The notes under the pieces were generated by a model that saw only the letters and a list, made by a program, of their open reading frames with translations, had not been told where the DNA came from and did not search any database. Made by a program: the position numbers and the translations under genes. Below are positions 53,275 through 63,849 of a DNA stretch of 64,000 nt, in pieces. Within the stretch, counting starts at the first letter, position 1, and every line of letters begins with the position of its first letter. Location: the NCBI RefSeq assembly GCF_038502225.1, contig NC_091378.1, forward strand, positions 4,445,925 to 4,509,924, written 5' to 3'. Origin of the DNA: Cherax quadricarinatus. Its lineage: Eukaryota > Arthropoda > Malacostraca > Decapoda > Parastacidae.

Positions 53275-54292
53275 TACTCACCTATTTGTACTCACCTATT
53301 TGTGGTTGCAGGGGTCGAGTCACAGCTCCTGGCCCCGCCTCTTCGCTGATTGCTACTAGGTCCTCTCTCTCCCTGCCCCATGAGCTCTATCATACCTCGC
53401 CTTAAAACTATGTATGGTTCCTGCCTCCACTACATCACTTTCTAGGCTATTCCATGGCCTGACTGCTCTATGACTGAAGAAATACTTCCTAACATCCCTT
53501 TGATTCATCTGAGTCTTCAACTTCCAGTTGTGACCTCTTGTGTCTGTGTCCCATCTCTGGAACATCCCGTCTTTGTCCACCTCGTCTATTCCGCGCAGTA
53601 TTTTATATGTCGTTATCATGTCTCCCCTGACCCTCCTGTCCTCCAGTGTCGTCAGGCCGATTTCCCTCAACCTTTCTTCATAGGACAATCTCCGTAGCTC
53701 TGGGACTAGTCTTGTTGCAAACCTTTGCACTGTCTCTAATTTCTTGACGTGCTTGACTAGGTGTGGATTCCAAACTGGTGCTGCATACTCCAGTATGGGC
53801 CTGACGTAGATGGTATACAGAGTCTTAAACGAATCCTTACTGAGGTATCGGAACGCTATCCGTAGGTTTGCCAGGCGCCCGTATGCTGCAGCAGTTATCT
53901 GATTGATGTGCGCCTCAGGAGATATGCTCGGTGTTATACTCACCCCCAGATCTTTTTCCTTGAGTGAGGTTTGCAGTCTTTGGCCATCTAAACTATATTG
54001 TCTGCGGTCTTCTTTGCCCTTCCCCAATCTTCATGACTTTGCATTTGGCAGGGTTAAATTCAGGGAGCCAGTTGCTGGACCAGGCTTGTAGCCTGTCCAG
54101 GTCTCTTTGTAGTCCTGCCTGATCCTCGTCCGATTTGATTCTTCTCATTAACCTCACATCATCTGCAAACAAGGACACTTCTGAGTCTATCCCTTCCGTT
54201 ATGTCGTTCACATATACCAAGAACAGCACAGGTCCTAGGACTGACCCCTGTGGAACCCCGCTTGTCACAGGCGCCCACTCTGACACCTCGTC
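53275..54292 (-). mobile_element. LINE B, 5'-truncated copy of about 1 kb
   Basis: Extends from the 3' end (TACTCACCTATTTGTGGTTG) through the C-terminal ORF to just before RT motif B. (TG)n bounds both ends (53252-53275 and 54295-54338). It is more intact than the 15-kb copy at its C-terminus. Confidence 0.9.
53356..54027 (-). pseudogene. LINE B ORF2, C-terminal part
   Basis: 223 codons. D-L-G-V-S-I-T-P at about 29-36, A-A-Y-G-R-L-A-N-L, Y-V-R-P-I-L-E-Y-A-A-P-V-W-N-P, L-E-D-R-R-V-R-G-D, then F-F-S-H-R-A-V-R-P-W-N-S-L and a terminal A-R-Y-D segment that the 15-kb copy loses to a stop. It overlaps the RT frame in another register; the break is at a GGGG run near 54022. Confidence 0.85.
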
Positions 54293-54341
<49 letters not shown>

Positions 54342-54427
54342 CTCAGTTGTGGTTGTAGGGCTCGAATCGTAGCTCCTGGCTCCGTGTCCTCACTGGTCAC
54401 TACTAGGTCCATTCTCTCCTTGCTCAA
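53993..54427 (-). pseudogene. LINE B reverse transcriptase, palm fragment
   Basis: Real homology covers about residues 46-144: S-E-W-A-P-V-T-S-G-V-P-Q-G-S-V-L-G-P (motif B, with the usual Gly that the 15-kb copy lacks), F-A-D-D-V-R-L-M-R-R (catalytic), then W-S-S-N-W and E-F-N-P-A-K-C-K-V-M-K. The first 45 codons are (CA)n-encoded His-Thr and an adjoining LINE B fragment in antisense context, not part of the protein. Confidence 0.85.
54295..54338. repeat. (TG)n between two LINE B copies
   Basis: About 22 TG units. Confidence 0.95.
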
Positions 54428-54490
54428 TGAACTTTACCATACCTCTTCTTAAAGCTATGTATTGATCCTGCCCCCACTGTGTGTGTGTGT
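54339..54490 (-). mobile_element. LINE B 3'-end fragment (first link of the chain)
   Basis: ATACTCAGTTGTGGTTGTAG then GCTCCTGGCTCCGTGTCCTC and CTTCTTAAAGCTATGTATTG. Ends at a short (TG)n at 54479-54490. Confidence 0.85.
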
Positions 54491-55140
54491 GCAGTAGACA
54501 ACAGACAGGAAGTCAAACACACTGAACAAACAGACCAGCTGTGAAAGAAGACTGGAGGAGGTCAACCAGTGGTGGCAAACACCAGTGTTGGTGTTTTTCA
54601 GGCAGGAGGCAGACAAGCGCGTGTCTTGGTCGAGATTGTTGTGTAGTGATGGCTGCTGTTGTTGCTGTTGATGGCGCCTTATTGCTGCTGCTGTTGGTGG
54701 TGGTGTTATTGTTGCAGCTGATGTTGCTGTGTTGTGGCTGATGCTGCATCAGGCACAACTCTTTGATGCTGTTGTTATTACAATTGTATTTGCTGCTGCT
54801 GCTGTTTCTGCGCTTTCTGCTGCTGTTGCTATTGCTGCTGCTTCTACTACTGCTGCTGCTACTACTGCTAGTGGTGGTGGTGGTGTCGTGGGCTAAGCGA
54901 TTACGGGCCGCCGTTGCCTGACGGGGGCCCATAACGGCGGGGCCTCACCTGGCAAGATAGCGTGAAATATGGGTTCTCTTGGGTCATCCAGATAGCTAGT
55001 TCGGCGGCTGCGTCTTGTGGATGCTCTCACCTTAATGAATTACCTCGCTCTTTCTTACCTTTCTCTTTATCATATGTATCTAAATATAGTACTGTTACTC
55101 CTACTAGGATCTGTTTATGCCCTTGTGTATCCGTAAGTTC
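54491..55140. other. Unassigned, with GCT/GTT triplet-rich core
   Basis: 54650-54880 is CTGCTGTTGTTG-like; its Ser/Thr/Asn-rich minus frame (139 codons) is compositional. 54890-54960 is GC-rich with GGGCCGCCG and CGGGGGCCC words. No gene. Confidence 0.5.
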
Positions 55141-55144
55141 TTGA

Positions 55145-56030
55145 TATACCATCCACAGGATGGATGTGAGTTACACAATAAACTAGCCACTACCATCCAC
55201 AGGATGGATGTGAGTTACACAATAAACTAGCCACTACCATCCACAGGATGGATGTGAGTTACACAATAAACTAGCCACTATCATCCACAGGATGGATGTG
55301 AGGTACACAGTAAACTAGCCACTACCATCCACAGGATGGATATGAGGTACACAATAAACTAACCACCACCATCCACAGGATGGATATGAGGTACACAATA
55401 AACTAGCCACTACCATCCACAGGATGGATATGAGGTACACAATAAACTAGCCACTACCATCCACAGAATGGATATGAGGTACACAATAAACTAGCCACTA
55501 TCATCCACGGGATGGATATGAGATACACAATAAACTAGCCACTACCATCCACAGGATGGATATGAGATACACAATAAACTAGCCACTACCATCCACAGGA
55601 TGGATATGAGGTACACAATAAACTAGCCACTACCATCCACAGGATGGATGTGAGGTACACAGTAAACTAGCCACTACCATCCACAGGATGGATATGAGGT
55701 ACACAATAAACTAGCCACTACCATCCACAGAATGGATATGAGGTACACAATAAACTAGCCACTATCATCCACGGGATGGATATGAGATACACAATAAACT
55801 AGCCACTACCATCCACAGGATGGATATGAGGTACACAATAAACTAGCCACTACCATCCACAGGATGGATATGAGGTACACAATAAACTAGCCACTACCAT
55901 CCACAGAATGGATATGAGGTACACAATAAACTAGATACTACCATCCACAGAATGGATATGAGGTACACAGTAACCGAGCCACTACCCTCCTCAGGATGCA
56001 TATGGGGTGCACAATAAACTACCCACGGCA
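55145..56030. repeat. 44-bp minisatellite, about 20 copies
   Basis: Unit TACCATCCACAGGATGGATA, TGAGGTACACAATAAACTAG, CCAC. Each unit holds the inverted repeat ATCCA...TGGAT. Blocks with the CGGGATGG and AGAATGG variants recur in the same order, indicating larger duplications. Confidence 0.95.
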
Positions 56031-57190
56031 CCAGCAATATCTAAATCTAAACCACCTCATTACTAACCCCCCCTCCTCAAAAAAGAGACCTGCTTCACAT
56101 TAATATACGAATGGAATGTACACACAGCCTTATTTATCACCTGGAATCTTCAGAAAAGGTAGGAGAGAAAAAGAGAAATGTTGGAGGGCTGGACGTGTGG
56201 TGTGGCTGGGTCGAGACAGAGTGACGTACGGGCTTGATAATACACAGCAGGGAGCCCACTGCTGAACCTCCAGAAATTCTCCACACTCTAATCTTTTTTT
56301 CATCCCCTCCTGTCTCCACTTACACTCGCTAGAGGTTCACCCGTTTTCGCACTTTTAGGAGAGTCTTTTGACATTAATAATTTCATGGGGGGGGGGGGGG
56401 TTAAATGATGCTAGTTATTTTAAGTTGTGATGGTATAAGTTTTGAGGGTTAATATGTTCGTTGATTGTAATGTTTGTTGATTTTAACTGTTTGTATTGTT
56501 GTTTATTTTTGTTTATGCCTGTGAGCGTTGTGACGTAGGTAGTTAATGTCCAGTAAATGTCACTACTACTACTACTACTACTACTACTGATGCTACTACT
56601 ACCACTACTATGAGGTTGAAGCCGGTAATGAAGGGACTGGAATATGGTGCCAGTCCAGGAGTACTCAGAGACCAGTTGTTACTCCAGGCAGCCGTGTCCG
56701 GACACCTTGACGACTTTAAGAAAGACGACTGCCCGAGACCTTAGAAAGAGATTACTGTATGGGAGAGAGAGAGAGAGAGAGGGAGAGAGAGAGAATGACG
56801 TCCCATAAATAAGTGAAGATTTGATGTCTTCTTAGATGGTGGCGCTGATGTCAGCAGCGTCAGTGTGATGCTTTAAGAGATGTCTGTACACAATAAGTGT
56901 GGTGTACTGTACTTGCTTCCCAAGGAGGTGCTTTCTTTTTCACTTAAGAGAAAGTTGGCGCCATATCAACAGACTGAGGAAGCGGGAAATAAGTCGCTTT
57001 GACCTTTTTGGGGGATTATCCTACGTAATTTACACATGTTAAACTATGTGTGATAATGTATGTGTACCTGTACCTGAATAGACTTATTTATCGAGGAAAT
57101 GGCTGCTAGATTATGATCGAAGAAGTGACTGCTTAGGTAAGCTGAAAAAGTCAATACCCTCCGTCATGGCTAAAGGAGCTGTATATCTTT
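56031..57190. other. Unassigned sequence
   Basis: Poly-G run at about 56388-56401, (ACT)n at 56562-56587 and (GA)n at about 56763-56795. No gene seen. Confidence 0.5.
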
Positions 57191-57194
57191 AAAA

Positions 57195-57350
57195 ATTATC
57201 CCTCTGTTGTCTCCAGTATCTTAAATTACCTCTGTGTTCGACTGAAGAAACCTTCTGGGTAGGCGAAACGTTTGGGCAGTAAAGATACCCAAATGTTGCA
57301 CGTTTCTTATTTCTCAGCTTGTCAGGATTGTATAACATTGATGTAGTGTG
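57195..57350 (+). mobile_element. H-element 3' end
   Basis: TCGACTGAAGAAACCTTCTG (CTGAAGA core), GGTAGGCGAAACGTTTGGGC, AAAGATACCCAAATGTTGCA, then CAGCTTGTCAGGATTGTATA. Confidence 0.8.
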
Positions 57351-57354
57351 TAAT

Positions 57355-57715
57355 AAGATCACAGTATCACTCCCTCTGAGAGCAAAAGACTGGGCAGGTG
57401 GTGCAACATCCCCCTAGTGGGAAGCAGGGGCACCACGAGCACGCTAAGACACAACACAGTAAGTGTCAGGGGTCTAAGACTGTTCAACTGCCTCCCAGCA
57501 TGCATAAGAGGGATTACTAATAAACTCCTGGCTTTCTTCAAGAAGGAACTGGACAGGCACTTAAAGTCAGTACCTGAACAGCCGGGCTGCGGTTCGTATG
57601 TCGGTTTACGTGCAGCCAGCAGTAACAGCCTGGTTGATCAGGCCCTGATGCACCGCGAGGCCTGGACATGTACCGGGCCGCTTAGGGGTTGACCTCTGAA
57701 CACCCTCCAGGTATA
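57355..57715 (+). mobile_element. LINE A C-terminal and 3' fragment
   Basis: Starts at I-T-P-S-E-S-K-R-L-G-R-R-C-N and continues to the 3' UTR. It adjoins the H-element end at 57350. Confidence 0.85.
57417..57692 (+). pseudogene. LINE A ORF2, last 91 codons
   Basis: Still open: R-G-T-T-S-T-L-R-H-N-T-V-S-V-R-G, L-F-N-C-L-P, F-F-K-K-E-L-D-R-H-L-K-S-V-P-E-Q-P-G, N-S-L-V-D-Q-A and the terminal W-T-C-T-G-P. The start codon shown by the frame is internal. Confidence 0.8.
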
Positions 57716-57889
57716 CAGGTGATAGCACAAATGATAAAAAGGAACAGTTCCTTGATAATGTGAGAAATTACGAAAGCGCTTGGAATTTCACTGTGGTTAA
57801 CCTTTTGCATTAATGCAGTGTTGCTTCTCTGTTGTTTTCCTTCAGTTATTCACTTCTCATTATAGATATGTTTCAGTATCCTATCATTA

Positions 57890-57945
57890 TTCCCTGGTCA
57901 TAGACCGGGTCGCGGGGGCGTTGACCCCCGAATTGCCTCTTCAGG
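57890..57945 (+). mobile_element. LINE A 3' terminus scrap
   Basis: CCTGGTCATAGACCGGGTCG then GGCGTTGACCCCCGAA. It adjoins the 35-bp array. Confidence 0.75.
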
Positions 57946-57984
57946 TATACTACTTAGTGTACGATCTGTTCTCATAGTTGCAGA

Positions 57985-59690
57985 TCTGGTTCCCCCGTTG
58001 CTGCCTTCTGTAGTTCCTTCCATAGTTCCCCGTTGCTGCCTTCTGTAGTTCCTTCCATAGTTCCCTGTTGCTGCCTTCTGTAGCTCCTTCCATAGTTCCC
58101 CGTTGCTGCCTTCTGTAGTTCCTTCCATAGTTCCCCGTTGCTGCCTTCTGTAGTTCCTTCCATAGTTCCCCGTTGTTGCCTTCTGTAGTTCCTTCCATAG
58201 TTCCCCGTTGCTGCCTTCTGTAGCTCCTTCCATAGTTCCCCGTTGCTGCCTTCTGTAGTTCCTTCCATAGTTCCCCGTTGCTGCCTTCTGTAGTTCCTTC
58301 CATAGTTCCCCGTTGTTGCCTTCTGTAGTTCCTTCCATAGTTCCCCGTTGCTGCCTTCTGTAGCTCCTTCCATAGTTCCCCGTTGCTGCCTTCTGTAGTT
58401 CCTTCCATAGTTCCCCGTTGCTGCCTTCTGTAGTTCCTTCCATAGTTCCCCATTGCTGCCTTCTGTAGTTCCTTCCATAGTTCCCTGTTGCTGCCTTCTG
58501 TAGTTCCTTCCATAGTTCCCCGTTGCTGCCTTCTGTAGTTCCTTCCATAGTTCCCCGTTGCTGCCTTCTGTAGTTCCTTCCATAGTTTCCCGTTGTTGCC
58601 TTCTGTAGTTCCTTCCATAGTTCCCCGTTGTTGCCTTCTGTAGTTCCTTCCACAGTTCCCCGTTGCTGCCTTCTGTAGCTCCTTCCATAGTTCCCCGTTG
58701 CTGCCTTCTGTAGTTCCTTCCATAGTTCCCCGTTGTTGCCTTCTGTAGTTCCTTCCATAGTTCCCCGTTGCTGCCTTCTGTAGTTCCTTCCATAGTTCCC
58801 CGTTGCTGCCTTCTGTAGTTCCTTCCATAGTTTCCCGTTGTTGCCTTCTGTAGTTCCTTCCACAGTTCCCCGTTGCTGCCTTCTGTAGCTCCTTCCATAG
58901 TTCCCCGTTGCTGCCTTCTGTAGTTCCTTCCATAGTTTCCCGTTGTTGCCTTCTGTAGTTCCTTCCATAGTTCCCCGTTGCTGCCTTCTGTAGCTCCTTC
59001 CATAGTTCCCCGTTGCTGCCTTCTGTAGTTCCTTCCATAGTTCCCTGTTGCTGCCTTCTGTAGTTCCTTCCATAGTTCCCCGTTGCTGCCTTCTGTAGCT
59101 CCTTCCATAGTTCCCCGTTGCTGCCTTCTGTAGTTCCTTCCATAGTTTCCCGTTGTTGCCTTCTGTAGTTCCTTCCATAGTTCCTCGTTGCTGCCTTCTG
59201 TAGCTCCTTCCATAGTTCCCCGTTGCTGCCTTCTGTAGCTCCTTCTATAGTTCCCCGTTGTTGCCTTCTGTAGTTCCTTCCATAGTTCCCCGTTGCTGCC
59301 TTCTGTAGTTCCTTCCATAGTTCCCCGTTGCTGCCTTCTGTAGCTCCTTCCATAGTTCCCCGTTGCTGCCTTCTGTAGCTCCTTCTATAGTTCCCCGTTG
59401 TTGCCTTCTGTAGTTCCTTCCATAGTTCCCCGTTGCTGCCTTCTGTAGTTCCTTCCATAGTTCCCCGTTGCTGCCTTCTGTAGTTCCTTCTATAGTTCCC
59501 CGTTGCTGCCTTCTGTAGTTCCTTCCATAGTTCCCCGTTGCTGCCTTCTGTAGTTCCTTCCATAGTTCCCCGTTGCTGCCTTCTGTAGTTCCTTCCATAG
59601 TTCCCCGTTGCTGCCTTCTGTAGTTCCTTCCATAGTTCCCCGTTGTTGCCTTCTGTAGTTCCTTCCATAGTTCCCCGTTGCTGCCTTCCA
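57985..59690. repeat. 35-bp minisatellite, about 49 copies
   Basis: Unit GTTGCTGCCTTCTGTAGTTC plus CTTCCATAGTTCCCC. Variants: GTTGTTG, AGCTCC, CACAG, TTTCCC. The unit lacks stops in all three minus-strand frames, so each frame cycles through the same 35-residue text (G-N-Y-G-R-N-Y-R-R-Q-Q-R-G-T-M-E...), giving frames of 426, 595 and 448 codons. Confidence 0.97.
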
Positions 59691-60014
59691 TATTTCACCG
59701 TTGCTGCCTTCCATACTTCACCGTTGCTGCCTTCCATAGTTCCTGATCTAGTCTTCCCTCCAGTTTCCCGTCAAGTTTCCCTGCCATCTCAGCACATATC
59801 CCTCTTGTCTCTATTCTTTCAGAATTTCCCTACCCCACCTTCCATTTTTTTCCCTATAGCCGATTCCACACGTCCTTTATTATCCAACTCCTCTTTTTTC
59901 CACTCGTGTTTTATTTCCTCTTTCTGTTCTCACGTACTTTCTATCAGTGCTTTTTTTTATCTTGTCAAATGAAAGGAGATTTTGTTGTGAAAGAAATTGG
60001 CTGTCTGTGGTAAC

Positions 60015-61345
60015 ATGCGAGTGGGTGTTGGGGAAGGTGGGGGTGTTGGGGAAGGTGGGGGTGTTGGGGAAGGTGGGGGTGTTGGGGAAGGTGGGGGTGG
60101 TGGGGAGGGTGGGGGTGTTGGGGAAGGTGGGGGTGTTGGGGAGGGTGGGGGTGTTGGGGAAGGTGGGGGTGTTGGGGAAGGTGGGGGTGTTGGGGAAGGT
60201 GGGGGTGTTGGGGAAGGTGGGGGTGTTGGGGAGGGTGGGGGTGTTGGGGAGGGTGGGGGTGTTGGGGAAGGTGGGGGTGTTGGGGAGGGTGGGGGTTTTG
60301 GGGAAGGTGGGGGTGTTGGGGAAGGTGGGGGTTTTGGGGAAGGTGGGAGTTTTGGGGAAGGTGGGGTTGTTGGGGAAGGTGGGGGTGTTGGGGAGGGTGG
60401 GGGTGTTGGGGGAAGGTGGGGGTGTTGGGGAGGGTGGGGGTTTTGGGGAAGGTGGGGGTGTTGGGGAAGGTGGGGGTTTTGTGGAAGGTGGGGGTGTTGG
60501 GGAAGGTGGGGGTGTTGGGGAAGGTGGGGAAGGTGGGGGTGTTGGGGAAGGTGGGGGTGTTGGGGAAGGTGGGGGTGTTGGGGAAGGTGGGGGTGTTGGG
60601 GAAGGTGGGGGTGTTGGGGGAAGGTGGGGGTGTTGGGGAGGGTGGGGGTGTTGGGGAAGGTGGGGGTGTTGGGGAAGGTGGGGGTGTTGGGGGAAGGTGG
60701 GGGTGTTGGGGAAGGTGGGGGTGTTGGGGAAGGTGGGGGTGTTGGGGAAGGTGGGGGTGTTGGGGAAGGTGGGGGTGTTGGGCAAGGTGGGGGTGTTGGG
60801 CAAGGTGGGGGTTTTGGGGAAGGTGGGGGTTTTGGGGAAGGTGGGGGTGTTGGGGAAGGTGAGAGTGTTGGGGAAGGTGGGGGTGTTGGGGAAGGTGGGG
60901 GTGTTGGGGAAGGTGGGGGTGTTGGGGAAGGTGGGGGTGTTGGGCAAGGTGGGGGTGTTGGGCAAGGTGGGGGTTTTGGGGAAGGTGGGGGTTTTGGGTA
61001 AGGTGGGGGTGTTGGGGAAGGTGAGAGTGTTGGGGAAGGTGGGGGTGTTGGGGAAGGTGGGGGTTGGGGAAGGTGGGGAGGGTGGGGGTGTTGGGGAAGG
61101 TGGGGGTGTTGGGGAGGGTGGGGGTGTTGGGGAAGGTGGGGGTGTTGGGGAGGTTGGGGGTTTTGGGGAAGGTGGGGGTTTTGGGGAAGGTGGGGGTGTT
61201 GGCGAAGGTGGGGGTTTTGGGGAAGGTGGGGGTGTTGGGGAAGGTGGGGGTGTTGGGGAAGGTGGGAGTGTTGGGGAAGGAGGGGGTGTTGGGGAAGGTG
61301 GGGGTTCTGGTGAAGGTGGGGGTGTTGGGGAAGGTGGGGGATAGT
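60015..61345. repeat. 18-bp G-rich minisatellite, about 73 copies
   Basis: Unit GTGTTGGGGAAGGTGGGG on the plus strand, with GAGGGT, TTTTGG and GGGCAAGG variants and indels of single G. Almost no C on the plus strand. Frames of more than 450 codons on both strands are by-products. Confidence 0.97.
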
Positions 61346-61357
61346 GTGTGTAGGAGA

Positions 61358-61395
61358 ATGGGTATACCTGGAGTATACCTGGAGAGGTTAGAGAG
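61358..61395 (-). mobile_element. LINE A 3' UTR scrap
   Basis: GGTATACCTGGAGTATACCT then GGAGAGG. Confidence 0.55.
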
Positions 61396-61431
61396 AGGCG
61401 CATGAAAAATTATTGTTGGGGAGGTTGTGGA

Positions 61432-61508
61432 GTGGGCGGGCGGGCGGGTGGGTGGGTGGGTGCGCGCGCGCGCGGGTGGATGGGTGCGCGCGCGGGTGGG
61501 TGGGTGTG
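61432..61508. repeat. GGGC/GGGT and (GC)n tract
   Basis: GGGCGGGCGGGTGGGTGGGT followed by CGCGCGCGCGCG. Alternating purine-pyrimidine beside a G-run block. Confidence 0.9.
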
Positions 61509-61690
61509 TACTGCGGGAACAACGTTTGAGCGCAGCAAAACGCTCATGAGCGCCGGCGATAATTTGCATAGATTATATTCATTATATTTTCACTATCATG
61601 TATCATGTCGGAGCGGGACGCTACGACAAAAAGTCGCAGCTGTGGACCTACCTTATAAGGTGGTGTGTGGCTGTCAGTGTGAGTGGTGGG
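61509..61690. other. Unassigned sequence
   Basis: No feature recognised. Confidence 0.5.
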
Positions 61691-62160
61691 CCCTGCTTCA
61701 CTCCTGCTTTAACCCCTACTTCAACCTCTAGCTCAACCTCGGCCCTGCCTCACCCCTGTTTCACCCTCTACCTTAACCCCCCTGCCTTACCTCAGCACCT
61801 GCTTCAACCCCTGTTTCACATACCTTAACCCCCCTGCCTTATCTCAGCACCTGCTTCAACCCCTGTTTCACAGACCTCAACCCCTGCCTTATCTCAGCAC
61901 CTGCTTCAACCCCTGTTTCACATACCTTAACCCCCCTGCCTTATCTCAGCACCTGCTTCAACCCCTGTTTCACATACCTTAACCCCCCTGCCTTATCTCA
62001 GCACCTGCTTCAACCCCTGTTTCACATACCTTAACCCCTGCCTTACCTCAGCACCTGCCTCAACCCCTGTTTCACATACCTTAACCCCTGCCTTATCTCA
62101 GCACCTGCTTCAACCCATGCTCTGCATCACCCTTGCCTCAACCCCTGCTTCAACCCTGCT
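61690..62160. repeat. About 50-bp C/T-rich minisatellite, 6-7 copies
   Basis: Unit CTTATCTCAGCACCTGCTTC, AACCCCTGTTTCACATACCT, TAACCCCCCTGC. Confidence 0.9.
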
Positions 62161-62900
62161 AAACCCTTGCATCACCTTAATGTGTAAACAAACCAACAAG
62201 AGAGGCATGGATGCTGCCTCATCCCATACCTCCCTCACTCTTTATCTCCAGTCAACAAGTTAAGGAAACATCGAGAGTTGAAAAAAAAATCAACCGGCTA
62301 AGCTTGACTTTTTTTTTTACCCAAAACAAACCTGACACGGAAATAATTATCTGGCAGGCCAGTAGAAAACACCGACAATGTGATAGTAAGCTCTGATAAC
62401 CTACTACCCACCACACGTGAGCCTCTGACAACCTACTGCCCACCACACGTGTCAGATCAACCATTATGATGGCTGTATCGGCCTGCAGGAAACTGGCAGT
62501 AGCAGCAACAGCCTGATTGAACAGGTAATCAAGAAGGAAATCTGGCTTCAGGCTAGTTTGTAAGGGTAGAAACAGCTGATAAGTGTATCAGGTAGTGGGA
62601 ATGGGAGATTATTGATGATATTGTAGAAGCCAAGGCCGGATGAAAGTGGATGTGAAAGGAATAGAAAACAACAAACGGGGGAAATGCAGGATAGATGGAA
62701 ATGTCCAAGAATAGGAAAATAATCACAGGAGTAAATGGATAATGATGTATTATCAGAGTCACAGTTAATCCATGGTGCAGCCGAAGATACTCAGTAGTCA
62801 CATAATGAAGATATTTGTGAAGATACCTGATGATGGAGAATAAAGATACGTGATAATGAAGGCTGAAGGAAGGGTTATGATGTGCGGCAGAAGGTAAACA
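62161..62900. other. Unassigned, small LINE A2-like scrap
   Basis: GCAGTAGCAGCAACAGCCTG at 62495-62530 resembles the A2 end. A 30-bp word (TGACAACCTACTGCCC/ACCACACGTG) is duplicated at 62393-62453. No gene. Confidence 0.5.
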
Positions 62901-62904
62901 GTGG

Positions 62905-63233
62905 ACTTAGAGTGAAAGTGACTTTAGTTGCTCTGTGTTCTTGTATAACAAACTTAGAGTGAAAGTGACTTTAGTTGCTCTGTGTTCTTGTATAACAAAC
63001 TTAGAGTGAAAGTGACTTTAGTTGCTCTGTGTTCTTGTATAACAAACTTAGAGTGAAAGTGACTTTAGTTGCTCCGTGTTCTTGTATAACAAACTTAGAG
63101 TGAAAGTGACTTTAGTTGCTCTGTGTTCTTGTATAACAAACTTAGAGTGAAAGTGACTTTAGTTGCTCTGTGTTCTTGTATAACAAACTTAGAGTGAAAG
63201 TGACTTTAGTTGCTCTGTGTTCTTGTATAACAG
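62905..63233. repeat. 47-bp minisatellite, 7 copies
   Basis: Unit ACTTAGAGTGAAAGTGACTT, TAGTTGCTCTGTGTTCTTGT, ATAACAA, nearly invariant. It ends exactly where the small fold-back starts. Confidence 0.97.
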
Positions 63234-63325
63234 ACTTTCGTTGGAACAGTGTTTACGTCTGTGTAGAGCTTTGTTTGCTCTTGACTTAATAAGGCTCTAC
63301 ACAGAGCGAAACGTTGCCTTAACGA
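63234..63325. mobile_element. Short H-like fold-back
   Basis: CTTTCGTTGGAACAGTGTTT...CTGTGTAGAGC faces GGCTCTACACAGAGCGAAAC...GTTGCCTTAACGAAAG. The right arm has the hairpin plus GAAACGTTG layout. Confidence 0.75.
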
Positions 63326-63382
63326 AAGTTTGTTAGAACTTGTCGTACACATATTGAGGAAGGTCTTCACAGAGAAGGAAAG

Positions 63383-63662
63383 AATAACGGGCGGGGTTCC
63401 TCAAGAATCATTACTGGGACCCTCACTGTTCCTATGTGTGTACATGATCTGCTAGAAGGGATCGAGACTTCAGGACAGACCGGACGTAGTCCAGTAAGTG
63501 GCTGTTGGAGTTCACTCCAAATAAATATACAGCAGAGAGGAAAGGTTGGAGACAGAGCACGAACTAGAAGGTGAGAAGATGGTAATATCAGCAAAAGAAA
63601 AAGATGTAGGGGTTAACATGCTTCAGAGTACATTAGCACACAAGGTTCAAAACTACGCTAGT
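63383..63662 (+). mobile_element. LINE B-like RT fragment, decayed
   Basis: G-G-V-P-Q-E-S-L-L-G-P-S-L-F (motif B with Gly changed to Glu), then a gap with motif C lost, L-E-F-T-P-N-K, and A-K-E-K-D-V-G-V-N at about 63592-63618, in the order expected for LINE B. Confidence 0.7.
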
Positions 63663-63845
63663 TTTCAGCTCCATTACCTCATATTTTCTATACAACAGGC
63701 CTCGCTTATCAGCAATTCACTTTACGGCAGTCACTAATACAGCGGTTTCCATTATACCTGTTCCTCAATTATTCTGACTTCCTACTATAAATATATTCAC
63801 CACTATAAGCTAAGGGGGGAAATATTTTGAGGTAAGTAATGTACA
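63663..63845. other. Unassigned A/T-rich sequence
   Basis: No gene or repeat family recognised. Confidence 0.5.
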
Positions 63846-63849
63846 CACA

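Noticed and set aside
54513..54932. Ser/Asn-rich transcription-factor-like frame on the minus strand
   Set aside because: Encoded by degenerate GCT/GTT triplets. Both strands have similar homopeptide frames.
57898..59737. Frames of 426, 448 and 595 codons on the minus strand as repeat-protein genes
   Set aside because: The same peptide text appears in all three frames because the unit is 35 bp without stops. There is no promoter, splice or domain evidence.
59880..61569. Frames over 450 codons on both strands in the G-rich array
   Set aside because: By-product of an 18-bp unit. The peptide is Pro-Thr or Gly-Val low complexity on either strand.
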